From: CAZLFQ01 sp964558975
GTDB lineage: Bacteria > Pseudomonadota > Alphaproteobacteria > Rickettsiales > Midichloriaceae
Direction: 5' to 3'
Length of the DNA stretch: 64,000 nt
NCBI GenBank assembly: GCA_964558975.1
Contig: CAZLFQ010000001.1
Coordinates: 248,001-312,000 of the forward strand
Every line of letters begins with the position of its first letter. Position 1 is the stretch's first letter. The position numbers were made by a program, and so were the translations under genes. The notes under the pieces were generated by a model. It worked only from the letters and a program-made list of their open reading frames with translations, made no database searches and was not told where the DNA came from. Of this stretch, positions 8,462 to 17,516 are shown piece by piece.

Positions 8462-11400
8462 ATGAAAAATTCATTTTACGCAAAGGTTAAAAGTCTAGTT
8501 AGTTCATTAAATTTTTTGGGAATAAATAGTTATTTGCAAAATAAAAAAACTGACTTCCCACAGATCGAATTCGATCTTTTTGAATTAGCTGCTAACAAAT
8601 TCCTCGAAAGCGATGAAAGGAATTTGACTAACTCTTATCAGACATTGATGTCGCTACTTACTGACTTCTTGAACCCACTAAGAAAAGAAGCTTATTCAGA
8701 GCTTAATCCCGAGCAGAAAAATTTCCTCAATTGTATGTTCGACATCCTTGCAAGAAAAGCTCAAGTATCTACAACCTCACTAAGCCAAGCGCAACAAGAT
8801 ATAATCGGCAAACTTGAAACTAAAATATTTCTAATTGAAGAAAAGCAATCATTTCGAAAATTGTATAATAGGCTGGACGACGTCATTCAAAGAGATTTAG
8901 TTTGGGCAATAAAATATCCCGAAAATTCTAACTTTGTTAAAAGGATGCTTTCTATTCCAACTAAGAAAAGTTCGGAAGAAGTTGTACAAGAAGTAAGGAA
9001 AAATATTGATGCCATAATTGACTCAATCGAGAAACAAATAAAACAAGATAGAAATCTAACAGATGAAGATGGAAAGCTAAAGATAGATAGAAACAAGATC
9101 AACTTAGCAATTTACGAAAGACTTTCACTAAAACTCGGCAAGCAGCTAGGAGTCTCACAAGAGCAAATAGACGAGATTTTACAAAGTAGGAACAACAAAA
9201 TTCTAAGTAATTCTGCTGGGGGAGATGCTGATGAAGCCCTAATTAGTGGACTCTTCAATCAGTTAATTCCACCACATTTAATCGGTGCTAGTGGAATTCA
9301 AATGTTAGGCGCTGTGAAAGAAGAATATAAGCCTTTGGTAAAAAAATTACTCTCAGAACATATGAAGGTTTTGCAGCAACAAGTTGAAAGATACTACTAC
9401 GATCCTGCTAGAACCAGATTCTTAGAAAATAGCTTTCAAACTTTGATTACAATTAGTAAGAAGCACATGCAAATATTTGGCACGCTTCCATCAGCAATGT
9501 CGATTGATGATTTTAAAATGTGTGAATCGGAACTGAACCTAGTATCTGAAAAAATTAATCAAGATTTAGTATCGCGTGCCGAAAATAAGAAAACTGCAAA
9601 AGATAGCTTAAATAACTATGAAAAGAGAGCTATTTCAATCATTGCAAAAATGGCTAGCAAATATTCAGACTTTGAGCCTACAGAAGCAGATGCAAAGTTT
9701 ATTGCTGATTTTGCCTTATATGCAGAAGGAAATAAAGAATTTAACAAAAGGTTAGGCAAAGCACTAAAGTCGGATCAAAATTTTGTTTCCATGCACAAAA
9801 ATGTAATTCAAGATCTATATAAATTTACATTTAAGACTATTGATAATCAAAAGCTCTTTGAGAAAGTAGAGATCTTAAATAAATACCTTAAACTACAAGA
9901 TTTTTTCGAAGCTGTTAAAAATGACGATGGAACGAAACTTACAAATGATGAAAGATCAAGACTTGTAGATATTCAGGATGATTATAATTTAGAACCTGAT
10001 GAAGAAACAATCATTGGCGAATTGATCAAAAATCCCAAACTTGATTTATCTCCTAAACACAAAGCAGTTTTAGAGGGTATGCTTAATGACTATAACTTAG
10101 CTTCTGAAAAGCAAAAAGTTTTAAGAAAGCTTTTGGATACACCACCACTAAAACTTACTCCAGAAAAACTAGACAAGATAAAAGAAATTATTAATCCAAC
10201 AAACCTAAAAATTACAGATTTAGACAACCGCACAATTCAAGACATAGGTGACAACTTCAAAATAGATCTGACTCAGGCTGAGAAAGCTCTTCTTCAAGAA
10301 AGTATTAATGAATTGCGCGGCAGTCAAGAGTCAGCTGAAGCAGATGTTCTTCAAAAAGTTCTTGAAGATCCAAATGCGCGTCTTTCAAAAGATGAAATAT
10401 TGATTCTAGTAGGTATTAAAGAAAACAATGAGCTAAATTCAACAGGAAACCTGTTAATGAATAAACTCATCTATGGAAATATCATATCTTTACCAGATGC
10501 TGAAAAAAGTGATCCTAAAATACTTGGTTATATAGCTCAATATAAAACATCCTTGTCAAAAGCTGAGAATAATATTCTTAAAGAAAGCATTAAAGAACTT
10601 AAAAAATCTAAAGATACAAAAGAGGAAGCTGCGGTCTTACAAAAGATTATGGATGATCCTCAAGCTTTACTAAATCCACAAGAAATAAAGCTTTTAGAGC
10701 AAATGCGAAATGACTATCAGTTGACTGGAGATGGCAACCAATTGATGATGAAACTAGTATATGGGAAGACTATTGAATTCATCCACAAAGAAAGGGAAAT
10801 TAAAGTAATTCAAAACTTAGAAGATAGGCTGATAATTAGATTAACAGACCAAGAAAAATATATTTTAACCGAGAGCATTAAAGACCTGAAAGAAGATCCT
10901 AATATGCAGAATGAAGTTAAAGTATATCAAAAACTACTTGAAGACCCAAATGCTCAGCTTTCACCTCAAGAAAAAGCACTTTTAGAAAAAATCCTTACTG
11001 AAAACATGCTAACAGGGGCTGGAAGTGATTTAATGATGAAGCTTACATATGGGCCAGTAATTGAGTTTACAGAAGAAGAAAAAATTGTTTTAGGAAGTTT
11101 AGGTTCTAGACTTAAATTAAGAGAAAATGAGAAAATTACTCTCGAAGAATTTGGTAGTATGGATAGATTGAGCGCGCTGTCCGAGTCAAAATTATATTCT
11201 GTTTTAAATAAATGCGCAGGAAAATTTGAACTAAAACAAGTTGCAGAACTTTTAAAGAGAATAAAAGAAACTAAGCTATTTAGTACTGCTATCGCAGAAA
11301 CTGCGCAAAAAACTACTACTGTTGATATACAGTCTGGTGACATATTGATGGATCATGGAAATAAATTTAATAAGCTTTATAGCTCCATGAACAGAGGATT

Positions 11401-12124
11401 GAAGGCAAGGTTAAAGCAGTGGATAACGCCCTATTCTCATGCTGCAGTTGGAATTGCAAATCCTAATGGTGGTATGAGCATTTCGCATGTATGGGGAGAA
11501 TACAGCTTAGTCCTTAAAGCCTCAATGTTACAAAATGCCCTATATCAAGAAACATTTAGGGTATTACCCGATATGTTAGTGGCGCCTAATTTAAAGAAAT
11601 TGCTTCTTGAATGTCTTGATATTCCAGAAAGTGAATTAAGAAAATACTTACAAAAACAATATAGCGATATTACAAATGCACTACACAAGGCTGAGAATTT
11701 TGAAGACGCAACTTTATATAATTCTGATGAAAAACGCACAAGAGCTGGCGTTGCAGATTTTATGCCTTCAGGGCATACGGGCAAGACATCGAACTTTGTG
11801 TGGGCCGATGAAACATTAAAAGATCAAAAGACACTCGGTCAAAAGTTAGTTGGAGCAGGAGAAGATATTATATGCTCTGAATTTACTGCTAAGATGACAG
11901 TTTTGGCTTTAGTAGCTTTAGAGAAAGAGTTAATTAAGCTAATCCAAGAAAAACACCCAGAAAAAACTTTTAAAACAGGTGAATTAATCAAAATGCCATT
12001 TAAAGAATTTGAAGATTTAAGTAAAGTTCACCCAGCAAGATTGATTAAATTGCTACAAAATGCAAAAGCAGTCGAAAAAATTGAACAAAAAAATGTTGTA
12101 CAGAATATGATTAGAGGTGCTTAA
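8462..12124 (+). CDS. Large repeat protein with permuted NlpC/P60 (papain-like) C-terminal domain
   Basis: A 1220-residue, highly charged, helical protein without signal peptide or membrane span. Three tandem repeats of about 95 residues start near residues 603, 698 and 794. Each carries an LT..E..IL.ESI..L motif, a LL.DP.A.LS..E segment and an LM.KL.YG segment; a degenerate earlier copy begins near 528. The C-terminus has the order of YiiX-like permuted NlpC/P60 domains: GDILMDHG at about 959, YSHAAVGI with His993, and ICSEF with Cys1138 as the likely nucleophile. Such domains act as amidases, peptidases or acyltransferases. SD AAGGA fixes the start. A CtrA box lies upstream. I infer a secreted effector; it could also be an intracellular enzyme. 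Confidence 0.75.
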   Translation: MKNSFYAKVKSLVSSLNFLGINSYLQNKKTDFPQIEFDLFELAANKFLESDERNLTNSYQTLMSLLTDFLNPLRKEAYSELNPEQKNFLNCMFDILARKAQVSTTSLSQAQQDIIGKLETKIFLIEEKQSFRKLYNRLDDVIQRDLVWAIKYPENSNFVKRMLSIPTKKSSEEVVQEVRKNIDAIIDSIEKQIKQDRNLTDEDGKLKIDRNKINLAIYERLSLKLGKQLGVSQEQIDEILQSRNNKILSNSAGGDADEALISGLFNQLIPPHLIGASGIQMLGAVKEEYKPLVKKLLSEHMKVLQQQVERYYYDPARTRFLENSFQTLITISKKHMQIFGTLPSAMSIDDFKMCESELNLVSEKINQDLVSRAENKKTAKDSLNNYEKRAISIIAKMASKYSDFEPTEADAKFIADFALYAEGNKEFNKRLGKALKSDQNFVSMHKNVIQDLYKFTFKTIDNQKLFEKVEILNKYLKLQDFFEAVKNDDGTKLTNDERSRLVDIQDDYNLEPDEETIIGELIKNPKLDLSPKHKAVLEGMLNDYNLASEKQKVLRKLLDTPPLKLTPEKLDKIKEIINPTNLKITDLDNRTIQDIGDNFKIDLTQAEKALLQESINELRGSQESAEADVLQKVLEDPNARLSKDEILILVGIKENNELNSTGNLLMNKLIYGNIISLPDAEKSDPKILGYIAQYKTSLSKAENNILKESIKELKKSKDTKEEAAVLQKIMDDPQALLNPQEIKLLEQMRNDYQLTGDGNQLMMKLVYGKTIEFIHKEREIKVIQNLEDRLIIRLTDQEKYILTESIKDLKEDPNMQNEVKVYQKLLEDPNAQLSPQEKALLEKILTENMLTGAGSDLMMKLTYGPVIEFTEEEKIVLGSLGSRLKLRENEKITLEEFGSMDRLSALSESKLYSVLNKCAGKFELKQVAELLKRIKETKLFSTAIAETAQKTTTVDIQSGDILMDHGNKFNKLYSSMNRGLKARLKQWITPYSHAAVGIANPNGGMSISHVWGEYSLVLKASMLQNALYQETFRVLPDMLVAPNLKKLLLECLDIPESELRKYLQKQYSDITNALHKAENFEDATLYNSDEKRTRAGVADFMPSGHTGKTSNFVWADETLKDQKTLGQKLVGAGEDIICSEFTAKMTVLALVALEKELIKLIQEKHPEKTFKTGELIKMPFKEFEDLSKVHPARLIKLLQNAKAVEKIEQKNVVQNMIRGA

Positions 12125-12195
12125 ATTTTCTTTTCCCTTTTGACAACTTGTGTTGTTTCTATAATACTACCCATGCACTTAAGTTAAGAGAATGT

Positions 12196-12498
12196 ATGAA
12201 TGATAAAAAAAATTTAGCTGCAGATATGTTGCGCGCGTGGCAAGACCATCTGCAAAACACAGTTCAAGATCATCGCTTCTCTGAAATGATGGTTGAGCAG
12301 TTTATTAAATTTCAGGATGTTTTTCAAGGAATGAATAGCAATGAAGAATCCAGCAAAAATAGCGACCAGCCAGCTTCTGATGATCTCAATGTTAAGCTCG
12401 CTTACATTGCAGACCGCCTTGAAGCTATGGAAGCAAGACTCACCATTATTGAGAAATCTATTGCAGGAGATAGCAAGCCTCGCAAAAAAAGAGGTTAA
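12196..12498 (+). CDS. Small PHA synthase-associated (PhaE-like) protein
   Basis: A 100-residue protein with two helices and a basic tail (SKPRKKRG). The C-terminal segment LNVKLAYIADRLEAMEARLTIIE is a coiled coil like the end of PhaE/PhaR subunits of class III/IV PHA synthases, or of small phasins. I chose the ATG at 12196 because it follows AAGAG; an in-frame ATG at 12148 adds a cysteine-rich leader with no support. Its 3' end overlaps the phaC-like reading frame. The assignment leans on that neighbour; the protein is much shorter than typical PhaE. Confidence 0.6.
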   Translation: MNDKKNLAADMLRAWQDHLQNTVQDHRFSEMMVEQFIKFQDVFQGMNSNEESSKNSDQPASDDLNVKLAYIADRLEAMEARLTIIEKSIAGDSKPRKKRG

Positions 12499-13444
12499 CT
12501 TACTTTCTAAAGGGATTTCAAAGTATCACTCTTCGGAGTTTGAGAGTTGTGAGTTATCTGGTGGTGTAGTGTTTCAGAAACATGCTTCCAAATTATATCA
12601 AAATGAAGCAAGTGGTGCACCTGTATTAATTATACCATCATTAATTAACAAACCTAACATTCTAGATTTATGTCCATCGAAGAGTTTTATAAATAAGCTG
12701 AACTTATTAGGGGCAAATACGTTTATACTAGATTGGGGCTCTCCTAGTAAAATAGAAGAAGAATATAATTTAGAAAATTATATTAATGAAATTTTAATTC
12801 CCAATATTGAGTATGTTTATTCTAAATATGGAAAAGTAACTTTGGTTGGCTATTGCATGGGAGGATTTATCGCAACCGCTTTGGCAACCATCAGACCAAA
12901 TTTAATAAAAAAATTAGTAACTATTGCAACACCTTGGGATTTTAAATATTGGAGCAAACTACCCAAAAGTTTTCTAAGTACTTGCAAAACATTTCCAAAT
13001 TTAATTCCAGCAAGTCTTATCCAGCATCTTTTTTATTTAGCAAACCCATTTGAAATCAACAGAAAGTATTTGCGTTTTAATGATGGAGAATTTAATCACG
13101 ATGAATTTGTAAGAATTGAAAATTGGGTTAACGATGGCGTACACATGTCTAAAAAAGTTTTCATTGAATGTTTTGAGGAAATAATTGGAAATAACATTCT
13201 TATGGAAAACAAGTGGGTAGTTAACGGCTCGACAGTATCACCATCAAAACTTGATATGCCGATAATGAGTGTAGTATTTAAAAAAGATAGCATTGTTCCC
13301 CTTCCCTCAGCCTTGTCTTTTGCTGAACAGTGCAAAAACGTAAATTTGCTTCAAATTGATTCTGGCCATATAGGCGCTATAATAAACTCCAAATACAAAC
13401 TAGCTGAAAATATATACAGATGGATAAACAATGACGATATTTAA
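12341..13444 (+). CDS. phaC: Class III-type polyhydroxyalkanoate synthase (PhaC-like)
   Basis: An alpha/beta-hydrolase that polymerises hydroxyacyl-CoA. It has the PHA synthase lipase-like box GYCMGG (Cys172 if started at 12341) in place of GxSxG, the DWG motif before it (FILDWGSPSK), the catalytic Asp region VVFKKDSIVPLPSAL and the His in DSGHIGA (His343). At up to 367 residues it resembles the short class III enzyme, not the ~600-residue class I enzyme. The start is uncertain: from the ATG at 12341 it overlaps the PhaE-like gene by 158 bases, and a later non-ATG start near 12500 is possible. It overlaps the next gene by 14 bases. Confidence 0.82.
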   Translation: MKNPAKIATSQLLMISMLSSLTLQTALKLWKQDSPLLRNLLQEIASLAKKEVNLLSKGISKYHSSEFESCELSGGVVFQKHASKLYQNEASGAPVLIIPSLINKPNILDLCPSKSFINKLNLLGANTFILDWGSPSKIEEEYNLENYINEILIPNIEYVYSKYGKVTLVGYCMGGFIATALATIRPNLIKKLVTIATPWDFKYWSKLPKSFLSTCKTFPNLIPASLIQHLFYLANPFEINRKYLRFNDGEFNHDEFVRIENWVNDGVHMSKKVFIECFEEIIGNNILMENKWVVNGSTVSPSKLDMPIMSVVFKKDSIVPLPSALSFAEQCKNVNLLQIDSGHIGAIINSKYKLAENIYRWINNDDI

Positions 13445-14063
13445 TATTATCGCTGATGCTGATGAGACTTTTATTCCTGCAATTACTTCAAACATCATTG
13501 CTCTTGATGGTGCAGCTGAGATCCTACGAAAAAACAATATAGTTCCGCAAGTGATAATTGGTGATTTTGATAAAGTTACAAAATCAACTTTGGATTATTT
13601 TGCCCAAAAAGGGTGTGAAATTATTAAGATTGAAGACCAAAATTCAACTGACTTAGATAAGGGCATACGATATTGCTTGGATCACAACGCCTCCACAATC
13701 AATATCTATAATGCAATTGGTGGTCGAATGGATCACACGTTATATAACACTCGTATTCTTAAAAAATATTATAACCCTAAAATTCGGATTAAACTATTTC
13801 ACAAAAGTGAAGTGTTGCAATATTTTGAGGATTGTTATTTAGAAGTTCATGGATCACCGCAAAAAAGGTTTTCTATACTTTCTGCACCATCCGCAACTAT
13901 TACATCGACTGGCCTCGAGTATGATATGCAAGATCATAAGCTAGAATATGGGAAATCTGAGAGTGCGTGCAATAGTCTTTCTTTGAATGTTGCTAAGATT
14001 TCAATTGTTGGCGCAGCTATTATTATCCAAGATACCTCAGTATTGTCAGAAATAAAGCTCTAA
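13431..14063 (+). CDS. Thiamine pyrophosphokinase
   Basis: A 210-residue enzyme that transfers pyrophosphate from ATP to thiamine to make thiamine diphosphate. Motifs are ALDGAAEIL (substrate loop), QVIIGDFDKV, DQNSTDLDKGI (metal/ATP binding) and GGRMDHTLYN, all characteristic of TPK/ThiN. A beta-rich C-terminal domain binds thiamine. It overlaps the PHA synthase gene by 14 bases, indicating one transcript. With no thi biosynthesis genes nearby, it fits an organism that salvages thiamine, which is an inference. Confidence 0.88.
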   Translation: MTIFNIIADADETFIPAITSNIIALDGAAEILRKNNIVPQVIIGDFDKVTKSTLDYFAQKGCEIIKIEDQNSTDLDKGIRYCLDHNASTINIYNAIGGRMDHTLYNTRILKKYYNPKIRIKLFHKSEVLQYFEDCYLEVHGSPQKRFSILSAPSATITSTGLEYDMQDHKLEYGKSESACNSLSLNVAKISIVGAAIIIQDTSVLSEIKL

Positions 14064-14178
14064 TATTTATAAAATATCAGTATATCTAGAAATGCCTCGT
14101 ATTTTAGTCGTTTTTCAAGTATAGTGAGCACTTGCGCTAAGGTATAACCTAGCTTTATAAATTCATTAGTAGGGGATA

Positions 14179-15075
14179 ATGAGACAAGAATTTCAAGATA
14201 TACTCACGAGAGTAAAAAATAACGATCCAACTTTGCAAGAAGTGTTAATAGACAATAATGATGACAAATATATGTATGAAGTTAATTCAGAACATATTAT
14301 AGCAGAATTATTAGAAGCAATTGGAACAAACAGATTCATCAAAACCCTTGCATTAAAAGGTTTTTTTATGAATGGTGATTATGGTGTTAAATTGTGTAAT
14401 GCTTTACTTATAAATACCTCGATAACTAGTTTATGTTTAGATAACAATGATTTATGGAATAATGATGCGAAAGTTTATGCAAACCTAATGGCTAGCAACA
14501 GAACAATACAGCATTATGATTTTGATAATAGTTTCTTCAATGATGATGCATTAGAATACTTCGCAGAAGCAGTTAAAAGTAACAAAATGATTTTGAGCTT
14601 AATACTTAGCAACGGAGGTGAATTCACAATAGAAGGCATAAACAAATTCTTCGCCGAAGTTAAAAAAAGTAATATTAATCGTTTCAAAATAGACTCAACT
14701 GCTGATATTGTGTCAGATCAAGAGTGGAATGAATATAAAGAGTTGTTACGCACAATAGAACTGTGGGTAGAAAGTCGTAAAACTCCCGACTCTGCTACTG
14801 TAAGCGAAGATACTACAGAATCTCAGATTGCTCAAAGAGCGGTGCTGTCAGCAGTATCACCGTCAATTGTAAATACAAGGCTCCAAAACATTTCTGCCAC
14901 AACTACTTTTTCAGAAGAAGAAATATCATTAGTAAGTTCAAACCTCTCACCAATTGTAGATTCAAGAGTAGCTACGAATCAGCTTGGCAACAAAACAACT
15001 CGTCTGATCTTTAATAATCCTAGCTTAAGCGATGACGAGAGTGATGATAATGCTAAGCGACAAAAGCATAGATAG
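14179..15075 (+). CDS. Leucine-rich repeat protein (RNase-inhibitor type) with acidic/basic tail
   Basis: A 298-residue soluble protein. Residues about 35-170 contain about four repeats of RNase-inhibitor-type LRR (L.LKGFFMNGDYGVKLCNALLIN, SLCLDNNDLWNNDAKVYANLMASN, and two more with period about 28). The C-terminal 130 residues are Ser/Thr-rich and look disordered, ending in DDESDDNAKRQKHR, an acidic patch then a basic cluster resembling a nuclear localisation signal. RI-type LRRs are common in eukaryotes and in effectors of intracellular bacteria, so a host-interaction role is plausible. Start ATG 14179 follows AGTAGGGGATA. Confidence 0.65.
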   Translation: MRQEFQDILTRVKNNDPTLQEVLIDNNDDKYMYEVNSEHIIAELLEAIGTNRFIKTLALKGFFMNGDYGVKLCNALLINTSITSLCLDNNDLWNNDAKVYANLMASNRTIQHYDFDNSFFNDDALEYFAEAVKSNKMILSLILSNGGEFTIEGINKFFAEVKKSNINRFKIDSTADIVSDQEWNEYKELLRTIELWVESRKTPDSATVSEDTTESQIAQRAVLSAVSPSIVNTRLQNISATTTFSEEEISLVSSNLSPIVDSRVATNQLGNKTTRLIFNNPSLSDDESDDNAKRQKHR

Positions 15076-15226
15076 TTATATTTTTGCTATAGATATGGGA
15101 GAAGCTTATAATATTATCTAGGCTGAATTGCTGATAAATTATAATCCAAAAACAAAAATAAATAAAAATCAAATGATTGATTTTACTGAATTATCTGTCT
15201 AATCTTTATATGTACAGAGGTTATTT

Positions 15227-16135
15227 ATGAAATTCTTACAGATATTTTGGATGGGTTATAGGAATTTTTTAAGACACCTTAGCATATTCTTTACTTATTT
15301 ATTTTTAAGTTACCTAGTTTTAGTATTATTAATTGGATTTTTAGAATTTAAGTTTAGCTTTAATTCAAATCAATTTTCAATTGAAAACTTATCTGTACCA
15401 ACCACTTCATCGATAATATATGCTATAAAGCTTTGGGCTTTTTTATATTTTTTATATTTACTTAATTCAGCGTATATAACATTTGTGAGTTTTGAGAAAA
15501 GAAGCTTAAACGTGTTTAAGAAAATATTTTATTTTATCAAGTTTTGCGGCTTTAGTTTTCATAGATTAACATTTACATTTTTCCTAAAGCCCCTCCTATT
15601 TGGCATTTTATGTGTATTACCTTTTCTGTTTTTAGCAGTATCAGCTTTCTTTATGGATTTTTATAATGTGAGCAAACCCGTTGTAAGCTCCATTATAACA
15701 TTACTTAGCTTTCCCGCATTTGGTCTTTGTATTGTGTTGATAATATATTATTACATTAGACTTTCATTAGTTGAGTACTCAGTATTAATAAATAAAAATA
15801 CTTTTTTTGAAGCTTATGAAATTAGCATGACGGGAGTAGAAGGATCGAAATTAGCAATTTTACTATCTGGATTCGTAAACGTCGGTCTTTTTATTTTATT
15901 GTATATGTGTGAATCGGCCATGGCAGTTGCACCCCACACTTTGATTTCTGATATAGATTCAGAAGAGCTTTGGCAACTAGATACTCACATCACCTTATTT
16001 TCGAGTTTCTTTTATTCTAATATTCCACTTATACCAATTTGGGCAATGTACATAGGTAATTGCATGGTATTTAAGAGTTACTCATTCAGAAATGATTTAG
16101 AATCAGCTGAAAAATCTTGGGAGAATTTGTATTAA
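15227..16135 (+). CDS. Multi-pass membrane protein, unknown function
   Basis: A 302-residue protein with about six hydrophobic spans (near residues 18-38, 60-80, 110-140, 150-180, 205-230 and 265-285), rich in Phe, Leu and Ser. I recognise no transporter signature. It is preceded by SD AGAGGT before the ATG. It stands alone between the LRR gene and the convergent nuoF. In Rickettsiales such unassigned polytopic proteins are common; the function cannot be stated. Confidence 0.65.
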   Translation: MKFLQIFWMGYRNFLRHLSIFFTYLFLSYLVLVLLIGFLEFKFSFNSNQFSIENLSVPTTSSIIYAIKLWAFLYFLYLLNSAYITFVSFEKRSLNVFKKIFYFIKFCGFSFHRLTFTFFLKPLLFGILCVLPFLFLAVSAFFMDFYNVSKPVVSSIITLLSFPAFGLCIVLIIYYYIRLSLVEYSVLINKNTFFEAYEISMTGVEGSKLAILLSGFVNVGLFILLYMCESAMAVAPHTLISDIDSEELWQLDTHITLFSSFFYSNIPLIPIWAMYIGNCMVFKSYSFRNDLESAEKSWENLY

Positions 16136-16154
16136 TTATTAGACCCGGTCGGTA

Positions 16155-17459
16155 TTAGACAGCTTTTGTTGTACGCAATCTATGCTTACTTTTATAAGCG
16201 CGAATACGGTCCTCAATAACATCTCTAAAGTTCCTGATTAATCCTTGAACTGGCCAAGCAGCAGCATCACCTAACGCACAAATAGTATGTCCTTCAATTT
16301 GCTTAGTAACGTCATATAACTGGTCGATTTCATCAACTGTGGCGTTGCCTTCTACCATTCTACACATAACGCGGTATAACCAACCTGTACCTTCTCTACA
16401 AGGGGTGCATTGCCCACATGATTCATGCATATAGAATTTGGAAAGTTTAGCAATTGCTTTTATTATATCCGTCGATTTATCCATCACAATTACGGCGGCA
16501 GTTCCCAGACCTGATTGCACTTCTTTCAATGAATCGAAATCCATTAGGACTGAATCACAAGTTTTTTTAGGTAACGCAGGTACAGATGACCCACCCGGAA
16601 TTACAGCTAATAAATTATTCCAACCACCTCTAACACCACCACAGTGTTTTTCAATTAACTCGCGCATTGGAATCGACATAGCTTCTTCAACGTTACACGG
16701 CTTATTTACGTGCCCAGAAATGCAAAATATTTTTGTTCCTGTATTATTAGCTCTGCCGATTGATGAGAACCAGCTAGCTCCCCTTCTCATAATGGTAGGG
16801 ACTACTGCAATAGTTTCTACGTTATTAACTGTTGTTGGGCAACCCCATACTCCAACAGCTGCAGGGAAACATGGTGGTTTTAAACGCGGCATACCTTTTC
16901 TGCCTTCTAAGCTATTTAAAAGGGCAGTTTCTTCTCCGCAAATATATGCACCAGCACCACGATGCAAATACACATCGAAATCATAACCAGATCCGCATGC
17001 GTTTTTTCCAATTAGTCCAGAATTATAAGCCTCTTGAATTGCTTTCTCAACAGCTAGTGCTTCATGGTAATATTCACCACGAATATAAATATATGCAGCT
17101 TTTGCACGCATTGCGTAACCAGCAATTAAACAACCTTCTATTAATTTATGAGGTTCAAAACGTAATATATCGCGATCTTTACAAGTCCCTGGCTCACTTT
17201 CATCTGCATTAACAACTAAGTATGATGGCAAACCATTTGGTGGAGTTTTAGGCATGAAAGACCATTTCATCCCTGCAGAAAATCCTGCCCCCCCACGACC
17301 ACGAAGACCAGAATCTTTCACAATTTGGATAACTTGATCTTGCTCAAGTTTTAGGAAGTCTTTTGTTTTATCCCAGTCACCACGTGCCTTTGCAGCAGTC
17401 AATTCGGCACTTTGATCACCATATAGGTTAGTAAAAATTCTATCTTTATCTTGCAACAT
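16155..17459 (-). CDS. nuoF: NADH-quinone oxidoreductase subunit F
   Basis: The 434-residue NADH-binding subunit of respiratory complex I, with FMN and the N3 [4Fe-4S] cluster. Visible motifs are GLRGRGGAGFSAGMKWSFMP (NADH/FMN), NADESEPGTCKDRDI (FMN), GAGAYICGEETALLNSLEG, and the cluster ligands CGQCTPCREGTGW near residue 350 with a distal Cys in HTICALGDAAAWP. Length and motifs are complete. No other nuo gene is adjacent; in Rickettsiales the nuo genes are split into several loci, so a lone nuoF is not unusual. Confidence 0.95.
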   Translation of the reverse strand: MLQDKDRIFTNLYGDQSAELTAAKARGDWDKTKDFLKLEQDQVIQIVKDSGLRGRGGAGFSAGMKWSFMPKTPPNGLPSYLVVNADESEPGTCKDRDILRFEPHKLIEGCLIAGYAMRAKAAYIYIRGEYYHEALAVEKAIQEAYNSGLIGKNACGSGYDFDVYLHRGAGAYICGEETALLNSLEGRKGMPRLKPPCFPAAVGVWGCPTTVNNVETIAVVPTIMRRGASWFSSIGRANNTGTKIFCISGHVNKPCNVEEAMSIPMRELIEKHCGGVRGGWNNLLAVIPGGSSVPALPKKTCDSVLMDFDSLKEVQSGLGTAAVIVMDKSTDIIKAIAKLSKFYMHESCGQCTPCREGTGWLYRVMCRMVEGNATVDEIDQLYDVTKQIEGHTICALGDAAAWPVQGLIRNFRDVIEDRIRAYKSKHRLRTTKAV

Positions 17460-17516
17460 TTGCCCTAAAAACCTTAAAACTCTTATTCTAATATTTACAA
17501 TAGTTAGGAGTAAATA

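Noticed and set aside
16438..16986. A 182-codon open frame on the plus strand opposite nuoF
   Set aside because: It lies fully inside a conserved gene on the other strand, and has no family motif or ribosome site.
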